DNA from: an uncultured Candidatus Saccharibacteria bacterium
GTDB taxonomy: Bacteria; Patescibacteriota; Saccharimonadia; Saccharimonadales; Saccharimonadaceae
Assembly: GCA_938042055.1 (NCBI GenBank)
Contig: CALIRX010000019.1
Location: 1-43,596, forward strand
Length of the DNA stretch: 43,596 nucleotides
Direction of reading: 5' to 3'
The translations under genes and the position numbers were made by a program. Shown here piece by piece: positions 5,676 to 13,757 of this stretch (its first letter is position 1; the number at the start of each line of letters is the position of its first letter). The notes beneath the pieces were generated by a model. The model was not told where the DNA came from, did not search any database, and saw only the letters and a program-made list of their open reading frames with translations.

Positions 5676-7298
5676 TTATATTACTCTATTAACTTCTTCT
5701 AATGTTGTTTCGCCACGAAGAGCCGCCAGCACGCCAGCCTGAAGTAACGTCACCATGCCATCTTCTTTTGCAGCCTTCTCAATCGCTTCCGTATGAACAT
5801 CCTCAACATCGCCGCGCAGGAACTTCTGAATATTCTCGCTTACAACCAACTGCTCCATTACCGGAATTCGCCCCTTATAGCCGAACGGTACGTTATCTGT
5901 CGGCACTGCACGCCAAAGCTTAAACGTATCCAAATCTGGGCAATCAACATTCTCCGGCAAATCCTTCAAGACTTCTTTCACCCACTTGCGAGTCGCCTCA
6001 TCTGGCTCATATTCTTCCTTGCTATCATCCCACAATCTCCTCACTAGTCGCTGAGCAATCACCAGTCGAACCGCCGAGCTAAAAATCGGGTTTTGCCCAA
6101 TCATGTCGATCATACGACTAAACGCCGCCGCAGTCGAATTGGCGTGGAAGCTAGACAATACCAAGTGTCCCGTAATTGACGCCTGAATCGCAGTCTTCGC
6201 AGTTTCATTATCGCGAATCTCACCGACCATCACCACATCTGGGTCAAGACGCAAAACACTGCGCAAACCGTCAGCAAACTTCTGTCCATTTGTCGTATCA
6301 ATTGGAATCTGAGCAATCCCGGGAATCGTATTTTCTACAGGATCTTCCAATGTAATAATCTTTCGATCCTGAGTATTAAGAGCGTTCAAAATGCTATATA
6401 ACGTCGTAGACTTTCCTGAACCAGTTGGACCAACCATCAACAACATCCCGCGCGGATGAGAAATAACTTCATCAATTTGCTCACGCTCTTTCTTTGAAAT
6501 ACTTAAGAGATCCAAGTTCAACATTGATTCGTCAAAATTGAATAATCGAAGCACCAAGTCTAAGCCATACACCGTCATCACAGCCTCCACACGCAAATTC
6601 AGCACATGCGATGCGCCATCTCTATGAATTTCCTGCTGCATATGTCCAGATTGAGGCTCTCTGGAAGCGGTAGAAATATTCGCACGCGACGCCAAAGTCG
6701 CCATAATCACTCGATACCTATCCCTGCTAAGCTCCGCCACCGTGTGCAAGGCTCCGTCAACACGCATACGAATTCGAATCGATTCGCGCTGGTTCTCGAT
6801 ATGAATATCCGACGCACCCAACAAATCTGCTTGGTCAATCAAATAATTAAACACGTCATTCGTGCCTACGGAAGCTAAAGTCTGCGTAACCTGCGCCAGA
6901 GTATCGCTATCACCTTCCTTAGCAATTTCAATATTGTCGTAAATCACTTTTTTTGGCGGATCAAACCTAAGCATAATTGACCGAAACGCCGAACCAGAAA
7001 TTAAGAAGAAGAAGATTCGCTTGCCATTTTCAACATACTGATCTCGCATCCGCTTCATCAACGATTCAGAAGTTTGCGACGTAACGCCAAATCGATAAGA
7101 TTGGTCTTCCTCGTTAAAGGCTAACGGAACCAGCCTGCCTTTATACATCTCTTCTATCGTTAAAACATCCTTAAGCAAAGGTAAAGTCTCTTCAAATTCC
7201 CGCCCATCAAGATATTGAAGTCCTAAAATTGACGCTCGACGACGAGTAGCTTCCTCATCTTGCTCACGGCGTCGCGCCTGAATTTTATCTTCGTCCAT
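5676..7298 (-). CDS. Type IV pilus / type II secretion ATPase (PilB/GspE family)
   Basis: A 540-aa secretion-superfamily ATPase that would power pilus assembly at the inner face of the membrane. The N-terminal part resembles the GspE N-terminal region; the ATPase core has Walker A GPTGSGKST (about 290-298), an Asp box LEDPVE (317-322), Walker B VVMVGEIRD (355-363) and a His box TGHLVLSSFHAN (376-387). The tetracysteine zinc module usual between Walker B and the C-terminus of PilB/GspE is absent; one cysteine remains in that region. Saccharibacteria are known to carry type IV pili used for host contact or motility. It has a leaderless start and is divergent from the methyltransferase gene; no other pilus gene lies in this window. 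Confidence 0.92.
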   Translation of the reverse strand: MDEDKIQARRREQDEEATRRRASILGLQYLDGREFEETLPLLKDVLTIEEMYKGRLVPLAFNEEDQSYRFGVTSQTSESLMKRMRDQYVENGKRIFFFLISGSAFRSIMLRFDPPKKVIYDNIEIAKEGDSDTLAQVTQTLASVGTNDVFNYLIDQADLLGASDIHIENQRESIRIRMRVDGALHTVAELSRDRYRVIMATLASRANISTASREPQSGHMQQEIHRDGASHVLNLRVEAVMTVYGLDLVLRLFNFDESMLNLDLLSISKKEREQIDEVISHPRGMLLMVGPTGSGKSTTLYSILNALNTQDRKIITLEDPVENTIPGIAQIPIDTTNGQKFADGLRSVLRLDPDVVMVGEIRDNETAKTAIQASITGHLVLSSFHANSTAAAFSRMIDMIGQNPIFSSAVRLVIAQRLVRRLWDDSKEEYEPDEATRKWVKEVLKDLPENVDCPDLDTFKLWRAVPTDNVPFGYKGRIPVMEQLVVSENIQKFLRGDVEDVHTEAIEKAAKEDGMVTLLQAGVLAALRGETTLEEVNRVI

Positions 7299-7304
7299 AT
7301 GAAA

Positions 7305-7310
7305 ATTATA
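7305..7310 (-). promoter_or_regulatory. -10 box, leaderless start of the PilB/GspE gene
   Basis: TATAAT on the minus strand, six bases before the ATG at 7298. It lies 27 bases from the divergent -10 of the methyltransferase gene, so the two promoters overlap in their -35 regions. Confidence 0.65.
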
Positions 7311-7337
7311 CCAAAAAGCTTACGGTTTTACGAGTGA

Positions 7338-7343
7338 TATAAT
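7338..7343 (+). promoter_or_regulatory. Extended -10 box, leaderless methyltransferase start
   Basis: GTGATATAAT is an extended -10 (TGA before TATAAT); six bases separate it from the ATG at 7350. Confidence 0.65.
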
Positions 7344-7349
7344 AGTGAT

Positions 7350-7910
7350 ATGAATCCAGAAATTACTCTGTTAGTCCACAATATTCGCTCGACGCATAAT
7401 GTTGGGGCAATTTTTCGCACAGCCGAAGGATTTGGTATAAAAAAGATTATTCTTAGCGGCTACACGCCGTATCCAGAATTGAGCTTATGCAGCAAGGCGC
7501 CCGCTTGCGCGCTTGTCGATGGAGAAATTCGATCTGAAGATCCCCGCCTGCCGCACATTCGCGAAAAAATCACCAGTCAAATTCATAAAACCGCTTTGGG
7601 TGCGGAAAGTTTGGTGCCGTTTGAGTTTTACGAGGATATCAATGATTGGATTAAAGAAAATCAGCGAACAGAAAACTTGCCAATCATCGCGCTGGAGCAA
7701 TCAAAAGACAGCGTGATGCTATCAGAATTTCAACCACCTGAAAAATTTGCGCTGCTACTCGGAGAGGAAGTTCACGGAATCACGCCAGAGCTTTTGGACA
7801 ATTGCGACTTCACTGTAGAAATCCCGATGTTCGGCCAAAAAGAATCATTCAACGTGTCGGTCGCAACGGGAATTGCGCTATTTGGGCTAATCTTCCCTGT
7901 CAGAAAATAG
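7350..7910 (+). CDS. SPOUT-class TrmH/SpoU RNA 2'-O-methyltransferase
   Basis: A 186-aa knotted methyltransferase that transfers a methyl group from S-adenosylmethionine to a ribose 2'-OH in tRNA or rRNA. The three family motifs are present: NIRSTHNVGAIFRTAEGFG (motif 1, Asn and Arg of the catalytic site), LLLGEEVHGI (motif 2) and VEIPMFGQKESFNVSVA (motif 3, the knot). It has no N-terminal substrate-binding domain, so it resembles short TrmL/TrmH-like members; the target RNA cannot be told from sequence. Leaderless start. Its stop codon lies inside the left arm of the structured element at 7903-7961. Confidence 0.88.
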   Translation: MNPEITLLVHNIRSTHNVGAIFRTAEGFGIKKIILSGYTPYPELSLCSKAPACALVDGEIRSEDPRLPHIREKITSQIHKTALGAESLVPFEFYEDINDWIKENQRTENLPIIALEQSKDSVMLSEFQPPEKFALLLGEEVHGITPELLDNCDFTVEIPMFGQKESFNVSVATGIALFGLIFPVRK

Positions 7911-7961
7911 CTGCTTTGAGACTTTCGGTCTCAGCTGGAGCTCTCTTGGCGGGCTATTTTC
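7903..7961 (+). terminator. Structured 3' element E1 (probable terminator, recurrent motif)
   Basis: GAAAATAGC (7903-7911) pairs with GCTATTTTC (7953-7961); the left arm overlaps the methyltransferase stop codon. Inside lie an inner hairpin TGAGAC/GTCTCA (7917-7922/7928-7933), a short GC pairing, and a large bulge on the 3' side only that contains TTGGCGG. The right arm provides a UAUUUU tract, so termination is plausible. Arms, the CAGCTGGAGC segment and the GGCGG bulge are shared with the elements at 8440-8502 (minus strand) and 27747-27856. Confidence 0.6.
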
Positions 7962-7992
7962 ATTTGAAGGTAATTTATTTTTATCACGCCGC

Positions 7993-8021
7993 TTGACTTT
8001 ATTAAATAAATATTGTAGATT
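7993..8021 (+). promoter_or_regulatory. Possible promoter of the second small-ORF locus
   Basis: TTGACT (7993-7998) with TAGATT (8016-8021) at a 17-base spacing. The -10 is weak, so this assignment is tentative; it would start transcription just before the 8030 hairpin. Confidence 0.4.
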
Positions 8022-8029
8022 TATATATA

Positions 8030-8059
8030 GCTTTTGTTGGGAATTATTCCAACAAAAGC
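8030..8059 (+). promoter_or_regulatory. Perfect 11-bp leader hairpin
   Basis: GCTTTTGTTGG (8030-8040) and CCAACAAAAGC (8049-8059) pair without mismatch around an eight-base loop. No U-run follows, so it is not a typical terminator. It would lie at the extreme 5' end of the small-ORF transcript, where such hairpins can protect mRNA. After it, GCCCTTT (8061-8067) can pair with the ribosome-binding site GAAAGG (8081-8086). Confidence 0.65.
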
Positions 8060-8097
8060 AGCCCTTTATAGTCCTAGATGGAAAGGAGTGCGGCACG

Positions 8098-8397
8098 ATG
8101 TTCGTGCTCGCTATCATGGTTCAACTATTGTTGATCTGCTTATCGTCTCAGCTAGTATCCCTTGCGGAAAAGATTGATCATCTTTTCAACAAGGGCGATA
8201 AGCTAAACTTAGGCCTAGCGGCCTTAGTTCTTATCTTAGCTGAATATTCTTATTTTTGGGCCCAGTATGGGCCCATGATGAACAGCCTTGGCGTCAACTT
8301 GACGTTAGGAGCACTCCAGTTAGGTAGTCTGTATGTAGCGGTAGCTTGCCTACGCAAGCTACACGAATCAGACGACAAGTCGTCTATCTCTATCTAA
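8098..8397 (+). CDS. Small membrane protein, 99 aa (second small-ORF locus)
   Basis: Unknown family. The ATG at 8098 follows a strong ribosome-binding site (GGAAAGGAG), which is why it is preferred over the in-frame TTG at 7993. Residues 3-24 and about 38-56 are hydrophobic and likely membrane-spanning, and a third segment is about 66-84. A charged loop (EKIDHLFNKGDK) separates the first two, and the tail is hydrophilic (KLHESDDKSS). No signal-peptidase site is evident. It has its own leader, lies between two related structured 3' elements, and converges on dnaE. Holin-like, toxin-like or envelope roles are possible; none can be supported from sequence. Confidence 0.7.
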   Translation: MFVLAIMVQLLLICLSSQLVSLAEKIDHLFNKGDKLNLGLAALVLILAEYSYFWAQYGPMMNSLGVNLTLGALQLGSLYVAVACLRKLHESDDKSSISI

Positions 8398-8429
8398 CGA
8401 GAAACAGAGCTTACTCAAGAGGGACAAGT

Positions 8430-8493
8430 CCCGCTGACAGATAGTTAGCCCGCCGTAGAGCAACCAGCTCCGGCTGAGGCCTCTGTCAGCGGG
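8430..8493 (+). promoter_or_regulatory. Alternative helix overlapping element E2
   Basis: CCCGCTGACAG (8430-8440) pairs perfectly with CTGTCAGCGGG (8483-8493), eleven bases. This uses bases 8489-8493 that the fourteen-pair stem of element E2 (8440-8453 with 8489-8502) also needs, so only one can form at a time in the plus-strand transcript. A smaller GGGACAAGTCCC hairpin (8421-8432) competes for the first three bases. Confidence 0.5.
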
Positions 8494-8502
8494 CTAACTA
8501 TC
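8440..8502 (-). terminator. Structured 3' element E2 at the dnaE stop codon
   Basis: GATAGTTAGCCCGC and GCGGGCTAACTATC (8502-8489 and 8453-8440) are perfect 14-base inverted arms. Read on the minus strand the element starts inside the dnaE stop codon and carries CAGCCGGAGC followed by CTCTACGGCGGGCTA, matching E1 (CAGCTGGAGC ... TTGGCGGGCTA) and E4 in order and spacing. It lacks a U-run. It also forms the end of the convergent small-ORF transcript on the plus strand. Confidence 0.55.
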
Positions 8503-11500
8503 ACTTTAGAACTACACACTCTTCACCCAGAGTGTTTTTTAATTGACTTAATAAATTGTCATTGGCATCCACTTTAAACGGCAGACGCATGGCTGATTTC
8601 TCTTTCTCGCCCAGCACCAAAACCACGTCAGTCGTGCCAGCATTCTCGCCGCAAACAGACTTCATTTTCACTAACCGCGAATGGTCATTCGGGTCTTTAA
8701 TATACACAAATAACTTTGAAGCGGGAATTTCTGGCGCAACATTAACAGGCGCCGAATGAGTTTTTGGTTGTGGTTTGGCGGCGTCATTTTTTACGGCAGA
8801 CTTCGGAGAAGCTCCATCTTTCTGATTACGATAAGCTTCACGGCGCTCTTTTTTTACAGCAGAGCTAATTTTTGGCGCATCCATTTTACGACCAGTCGAC
8901 TCATAGTCATTGATATCGTTGTCCGTAATCGCAATAATATCATCGGCAATTAGTTTACTTTCATTGCCCAAATTTCCGTCACGATCTCGAGCTGAATTTT
9001 TACCAGAAACTCGAATCACTGCGTCCTGAACCAGCTTGGCTCCAACTTTTTCATACAGATTCGGAAAGACGATTATCTCGCCCTCACCGAACTTGTCCTC
9101 AATTCCCACAAACGCCATTTTCGAACCGCTTTTTGTGACAATTGTACGAACAGTGCTAATAATTCCCCCGACCGTCATTATTCGACTGTCGTACTCGGGA
9201 ACTAATTGCGTCAACGGCTGAGTTTGTTCGCTCAAATACGTTTCATACCTATCAAGCGGATGCGCCGAGATATACAACCCCAACAATTCTCGCTCCCACA
9301 TCAAGCGCTCTTTATCGTCGTGTTTCACAGGAGCCTTCTGGAGATGAAGAGTCGATTGGACACTCGCCGCATCATCGCCGCCCAACATTCCAAACAAATT
9401 AGTCTGCCCGCTGGCGGCTTCTTTTTGGAGCTTGGACGCAAATGACGTAATAGAATCCAGATTGAAAAGCAAATCAGATCGATCGCCCATATCATCAAAT
9501 GCACCAGATTTAATAAGCGACTCCCAAGCCTTGCGATTAAATTTACTGGTCGAAACACGCTTGGCAAAATCTTCCACCGACGTAAACGGCCCATCTTCGC
9601 GCGCTCGTAGAACCTCTTCGACCGCACCAACGCCAACTCCCTTCACTGCCGACATTCCGAAACGAATTTTATTCTCATTCGGCACCACTGCAAACTCAAC
9701 GAACGACTCGTTTACATCAGGGCTAAGCACACTAATTCCCATGTGTTTGCACTCGGTGATTTCAATTGCCAGACGATCAGTGTCATCATGGTCGCTGGTC
9801 ATAAGCGCCGCCATAAACGCGTCAGGATAATGTGCCTTCAAATAAGCCGTCCAATAGGCGATCAAACCATAACAAGCGGCGTGCGACTTATTGAAACAAT
9901 AGTTAGCGAATTCTTCCAGCTGAGTCCAGAAAGTTTCCGCAATTTCCTTAGTTGCGCCACCAACTTTAACCGCACCCTCGACAAATTCAGGCTTGACCTT
10001 TTTCATCAAGTCAATTTTTTTCTTACCAACAGCCTTGCGCAATGTGTCAGCCTGACCACCAGTAAATCCACACCATTCCTTAGAAATCTGCATAAACTGC
10101 TCCTGATAGACCAAAATTCCGTAAGTATTTTTCAGCGAGTTTTTCATCCCGGAATGCAAATAAGTTATCTCCTCTTCGCCGTGTTTACGCCTAATAAAAC
10201 TGTCAATAAACTGCATCGGACCCGGACGATAAAGAGCCACCATAGCAATAATATCTTCAAACGTAGTCGGCTTCAGTCCGCGCAAATATCGCTTCATTCC
10301 CGCCGATTCCAACTGGAATACGCCAGTCGTGTCGCCGCGCTGAAACAGCTCATAGGTCTTTTTATCATCAAGCGGCAACTCCGAAAGATTAATTTCTTTC
10401 TTGTAAGCTTTTCGGATAATCCTCATGGCGTTATTGATAATCGTAAGGTTCGAAAGTCCCAAAAAGTCCATCTTCAATAGACCCAACTCTTCAACTTCAC
10501 CCATCGGGAACTGAGTTGCTACTACGCCCTTTTGCGCCATTTCAAGCGGGATATAATTGACCAACGTATCTGGCGCGATCACCACACCACAAGCATGAAC
10601 GCCGTGGCTACGAATCGTCCCTTCCAACTGAATCGCATAGTCCAAAACTTCCTTTGCAGTCGGGTTATTTTCATATTCATTCCGAAGGTCCGCATCTTCC
10701 TTAATACTCACAGATAACGGGATATGTCGCCCCTGGCTTGGCGGCGGAACTAACTTCGCTAAGCGGTCGCTCTCAGCGTACGGAACTTCCAAAACCCTGG
10801 CGACATCACGCACTGCCATACGACCAAACATCTTGCCGAACGTTGCGATATTACTAACGTGATCCTCGCCGTATTTTTTCGCACAATATTCAATCACTTC
10901 ATCACGACGCGTATCCTGAATATCAACGTCGATGTCGGGCATAGAAATACGATCAGGATTAAGAAATCGCTCAAACAGTAGTCCATATTTCAGCGGGTCA
11001 AGATCTGTAATATTCAGCGCATACGCAATAATCGAGCCAGCCGCGCTACCGCGCCCAGGCCCAAAAACAATTCCTTGAGATTTTCCCCAGTTGATAAAAT
11101 CCTGGACGATCAAGAAATAACCTTCATAGCCCATATTCCCCATCACGCCAAGCTCCATCTCAGCGCGCTCACGAACCTCATCAGACAGCTTCGGAATAAT
11201 CTCGTCAGGATCCAGCTTTTCAGCCTCCTCCTTCGAAGCTCCATTGTAACGTTGCAACAAACCTTGATATGTCAATCTAAGCAGATACGAATGTTCGTTC
11301 TCGCCGTCTGGCAATGGATATTTTGGAATAAGAATTCGCCCAAGCTCAATCTCAACGTCACAGCGATCAGCTATTTTTTTCGTGTTACGAATAACTTCAG
11401 GAAATTCCTCGCCCCAGTGATCAATAATATCGCGCGGATCCGTCAAATGAAGCTCAAAATCCTTCAAGCTCATTCGCTTTTCATCACTAAGATACGATCC

Positions 11501-12241
11501 CGTACCAACACAAAGCAGAATCTCGTGCGCGTCTTGATATTCGTGCGTCAAATAGTGACCATCACAAGTCACCACCATTTCAATATCAAGCTCTTTTGAA
11601 AGCTTAATCAAGCCCTCGTTGATCTTCGCCTGCACATCCCAGTGCGTATTCGACTTCGGGTGTCCGTGGTCCTGCAGCTCCAAATAATAACGATCGCCAA
11701 AAATCGACTTGTACCACTTGGCAATATCACGAGCGCGATCATAATCATCTTCTTTCAGCGCCACACCAATTTCACCACTCGCACAACCACTCAGGACAAT
11801 AAGCCCCTCGTTCAATTCCTCCAGCAAATCATGGTCAATTCGCGGCTTATAATACATTCCCTCCAGATTGGCGCGCGTCGACAGCTTCATCAAATTATGG
11901 AAGCCCGTATTATTCATCGCCAGCACGGTCAAGTGAAAACGCTGCTTATCTTTACCTGGATCACGATCAAATCGAGAACGAGTCGCCACGTAAGTTTCAA
12001 TTCCGATAATCGGCTTAATGCCAGCTTTCTTGGCGGTTTTATAATAGTCCAAAATGCCGCTCATCGTGCCGTGATCAGTTACGGCGGCAGCCTCCATCCC
12101 GAGCTCCTTAACCTTATCGACCAAGTCATGAATCTTAGTCAATCCGTCCAGCACCGAATGAAAAGTGTGATTATGAAGATGCACAAAATCTGACGGCTTC
12201 AAAGCCGCCGACGATGATTGTTCGCTTTTCCCCTCAGTCAT
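8501..12241 (-). CDS. dnaE: DNA polymerase III alpha subunit
   Basis: The 1246-aa replicative polymerase catalytic subunit. The PHP domain opens with HLHNHTFHSVLDG (about residues 21-33), the polymerase palm holds MPDIDVDIQD with the catalytic aspartates, and fingers and helix-hairpin-helix regions follow. An OB fold is around MTVGGIISTVRTIVTKSGSKMAF-like sequence near residue 1010, and a C-terminal tail domain completes the protein. Length and order match DnaE1. The ATG at 12241 lies eight bases after TATAAT (12255-12250), so the message is nearly leaderless; an in-frame TTG at 12250 would fall inside that -10 box. The stop is inside element E2. The last seven residues (EECVVLK) nearly repeat those of rnhB-yraN (EECVVLE). 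Confidence 0.96.
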   Translation of the reverse strand: MTEGKSEQSSSAALKPSDFVHLHNHTFHSVLDGLTKIHDLVDKVKELGMEAAAVTDHGTMSGILDYYKTAKKAGIKPIIGIETYVATRSRFDRDPGKDKQRFHLTVLAMNNTGFHNLMKLSTRANLEGMYYKPRIDHDLLEELNEGLIVLSGCASGEIGVALKEDDYDRARDIAKWYKSIFGDRYYLELQDHGHPKSNTHWDVQAKINEGLIKLSKELDIEMVVTCDGHYLTHEYQDAHEILLCVGTGSYLSDEKRMSLKDFELHLTDPRDIIDHWGEEFPEVIRNTKKIADRCDVEIELGRILIPKYPLPDGENEHSYLLRLTYQGLLQRYNGASKEEAEKLDPDEIIPKLSDEVRERAEMELGVMGNMGYEGYFLIVQDFINWGKSQGIVFGPGRGSAAGSIIAYALNITDLDPLKYGLLFERFLNPDRISMPDIDVDIQDTRRDEVIEYCAKKYGEDHVSNIATFGKMFGRMAVRDVARVLEVPYAESDRLAKLVPPPSQGRHIPLSVSIKEDADLRNEYENNPTAKEVLDYAIQLEGTIRSHGVHACGVVIAPDTLVNYIPLEMAQKGVVATQFPMGEVEELGLLKMDFLGLSNLTIINNAMRIIRKAYKKEINLSELPLDDKKTYELFQRGDTTGVFQLESAGMKRYLRGLKPTTFEDIIAMVALYRPGPMQFIDSFIRRKHGEEEITYLHSGMKNSLKNTYGILVYQEQFMQISKEWCGFTGGQADTLRKAVGKKKIDLMKKVKPEFVEGAVKVGGATKEIAETFWTQLEEFANYCFNKSHAACYGLIAYWTAYLKAHYPDAFMAALMTSDHDDTDRLAIEITECKHMGISVLSPDVNESFVEFAVVPNENKIRFGMSAVKGVGVGAVEEVLRAREDGPFTSVEDFAKRVSTSKFNRKAWESLIKSGAFDDMGDRSDLLFNLDSITSFASKLQKEAASGQTNLFGMLGGDDAASVQSTLHLQKAPVKHDDKERLMWERELLGLYISAHPLDRYETYLSEQTQPLTQLVPEYDSRIMTVGGIISTVRTIVTKSGSKMAFVGIEDKFGEGEIIVFPNLYEKVGAKLVQDAVIRVSGKNSARDRDGNLGNESKLIADDIIAITDNDINDYESTGRKMDAPKISSAVKKERREAYRNQKDGASPKSAVKNDAAKPQPKTHSAPVNVAPEIPASKLFVYIKDPNDHSRLVKMKSVCGENAGTTDVVLVLGEKEKSAMRLPFKVDANDNLLSQLKNTLGEECVVLK

Positions 12242-12260
12242 TAATAACAATTATAGCACG

Positions 12261-12557
12261 CTATTGACGACGTTGCATTGTCTCAATCAAGTGGTTGATA
12301 AAATCAGCCAACGGCGGGAAAATGTCGGCAAATTGCCCCAAAATCCAAATCAATATCGCAATCAATAACGTCGCACCCAAAGCACTTCCCAGACCAAAGA
12401 AAATTCCGCGAACAAAATTCACCCAGTAAACTTGGTGGCGAGATTTATGAAAATCAAAGAACAAATCCTCCAAAATCGCCCGACGAGCACCGTTTTCGTT
12501 ATCACGAACAACTTTTTTTACTAGCTTATTTGGCTGTTCTTTGGCTGACTTTTTCAC
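12261..12557 (-). CDS. Small membrane protein, DUF5665-like
   Basis: A 98-aa protein with a basic N-terminal half (residues 1-35), an amphipathic stretch, and one clear membrane helix around GSALGATLLIAILIWIL (residues 57-73), then a short hydrophobic C-terminal region. The layout and the G-x-A-L-G-A helix resemble the DUF5665 family seen widely in CPR bacteria; the family has no known function. Its start overlaps the end of the preceding gene by 32 bases in another frame, so the two are co-transcribed. dnaE follows after its own promoter. Confidence 0.6.
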   Translation of the reverse strand: MKKSAKEQPNKLVKKVVRDNENGARRAILEDLFFDFHKSRHQVYWVNFVRGIFFGLGSALGATLLIAILIWILGQFADIFPPLADFINHLIETMQRRQ

Positions 12558-12813
12558 TCTTTTTTACCTTCTTCTTTGAAAAAAATTTCGAGAAAAATCC
12601 ACTTTTTGAAGCGAAGCTTTTGGCTAGCTCCACGCCGATAGAAACCGTACTTACAATTCCATTTAAGTTAGCAATTCTCTGGCTTATCGCCTCCACGTTC
12701 TGCTGAGTTTGGCGAATTTGACGCGTTAATTTGATGATGGAAATTGTCATAGCGATCATCATGATGACAAAAATTACCATCAAAATCACTAATATAATAA
12801 GCAATCCGTTCAT
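12526..12813 (-). CDS. Small membrane-anchored coiled-coil protein
   Basis: A 95-aa protein of unknown role. Residues 2-28 form one very hydrophobic helix, residues 30-55 are a likely coiled coil (KLTRQIRQTQQNVEAISQRI), and the tail is lysine-rich (KKKVKKSEK). The layout recalls DUF948-like general stress proteins but the match is weak. TATAAT (12826-12821) lies seven bases before the ATG and three bases after the galU stop, giving this pair its own near-leaderless promoter in addition to any read-through from galU. Confidence 0.65.
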   Translation of the reverse strand: MNGLLIILVILMVIFVIMMIAMTISIIKLTRQIRQTQQNVEAISQRIANLNGIVSTVSIGVELAKSFASKSGFFSKFFSKKKVKKSEKVSQRTAK

Positions 12814-12828
12814 GCTATTTATTATACA

Positions 12829-13722
12829 TTATTTTAGGCGATCCGCCAGATGAGCGCGTAATTTATCGCCGAAGTTAGGATCACGCAGCCCAAAGTCAAT
12901 CACTGTTTTTAGATATTCCAACTTGTCGCCAGTGTCGTAATAAGTGCCGTTCGTAATCTCCACGCCATAGAAATCAAATCCGTCGTCAATCATTTGCTGC
13001 ATAATCGGCTGAATTGTAAACTCGCCGTTGCCGTCAAATTCTTCCTTGGCTTTGTCTAGATAGCCGAAAATCTCACCTGGAAGCAAATAGCTACTAACGC
13101 TCGCCAAATCAGAAGGCGCGTTCTCCTTGCCCGGCTTTTCAACGATATTCGTCATTTTTATAACGCCGTCTTTTACTCCTTGACCATTAATGACTCCATA
13201 ACGATCAAACTCCGCGTCATCGGTGATTTTCTTACACGACATAACCGCTCCATCTAAGCTTTCTGACGCCTCAATCATCTGTTTGAAACGACTTGGACTA
13301 GCCGCAATAAAGTCATCTGCAAATGTGTAAATCACATGCTCATCATGATGAATCAAATGAGAGGCGCAAGCCAAAGGCGTTGCGTTGCCGTACGGACCTT
13401 TCTGGCGAATATAAATAAAGTTCGCCATGTCAGCCAAATTCTGCACCGCGTCAATGAACGGCTGTTTTTTAGGACCGCCAGCGCGCAAATTAGCCAAAAG
13501 TTCTTCATTCGGCTCGTCAAAATGGTCCTCGATTGCTCGCTTATTCGCGCTACCGATAATAATGATATCTTTAATGCCAGCCTCGACCAATTCCTCGACG
13601 ACGTATTGAATAATCGGCTTATCAATCAGCGGCAACATTTCCTTTGGCATAGCTTTGGTTTGCGGCAAAAATCGCGTACCAAAACCGGCAGCGGCGATGA
13701 TAGCCTTAGTTGGTTTTCTCAT
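12829..13722 (-). CDS. galU: UTP-glucose-1-phosphate uridylyltransferase
   Basis: A 297-aa nucleotidyltransferase making UDP-glucose for envelope glycans. The N-terminal G-x-G-T-R-x-L-P-x-T-K-x-x-P-K-E-M-L-P signature is intact (GFGTRFLPQTKAMPKEMLP, residues 13-31), as are the downstream VEKPG region near 192 and the GTYYDTGDKLEYLKT segment near 263. Length is typical of GalU. A GGAG ribosome-binding site precedes the ATG, and it follows gatB by 35 bases on the same strand, so it likely belongs to the gat transcript. The organism probably uses it for capsule or surface glycan formation. Confidence 0.93.
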   Translation of the reverse strand: MRKPTKAIIAAAGFGTRFLPQTKAMPKEMLPLIDKPIIQYVVEELVEAGIKDIIIIGSANKRAIEDHFDEPNEELLANLRAGGPKKQPFIDAVQNLADMANFIYIRQKGPYGNATPLACASHLIHHDEHVIYTFADDFIAASPSRFKQMIEASESLDGAVMSCKKITDDAEFDRYGVINGQGVKDGVIKMTNIVEKPGKENAPSDLASVSSYLLPGEIFGYLDKAKEEFDGNGEFTIQPIMQQMIDDGFDFYGVEITNGTYYDTGDKLEYLKTVIDFGLRDPNFGDKLRAHLADRLK

Positions 13723-13757
13723 ATTTCAGCTCCTATTCCCTATTATTTTCAGCAATT

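Noticed and set aside
7993..8097. Longer start (TTG at 7993) for the 99-aa membrane protein
   Set aside because: It would run through the 11-bp hairpin and start inside the -35 box; the ATG at 8098 has the strong ribosome-binding site.
9743..10480. A 245-codon plus-strand frame opposite dnaE
   Set aside because: Antisense shadow of a conserved polymerase gene; composition is not protein-like and it has no start signals.
11160..11200. CTGATGAGG on the minus strand inside dnaE
   Set aside because: No GAA core and no stems I or III follow; it is ordinary coding sequence. Similar minus-strand hits inside gatB (near 13940 and 14130) fail for the same reason.
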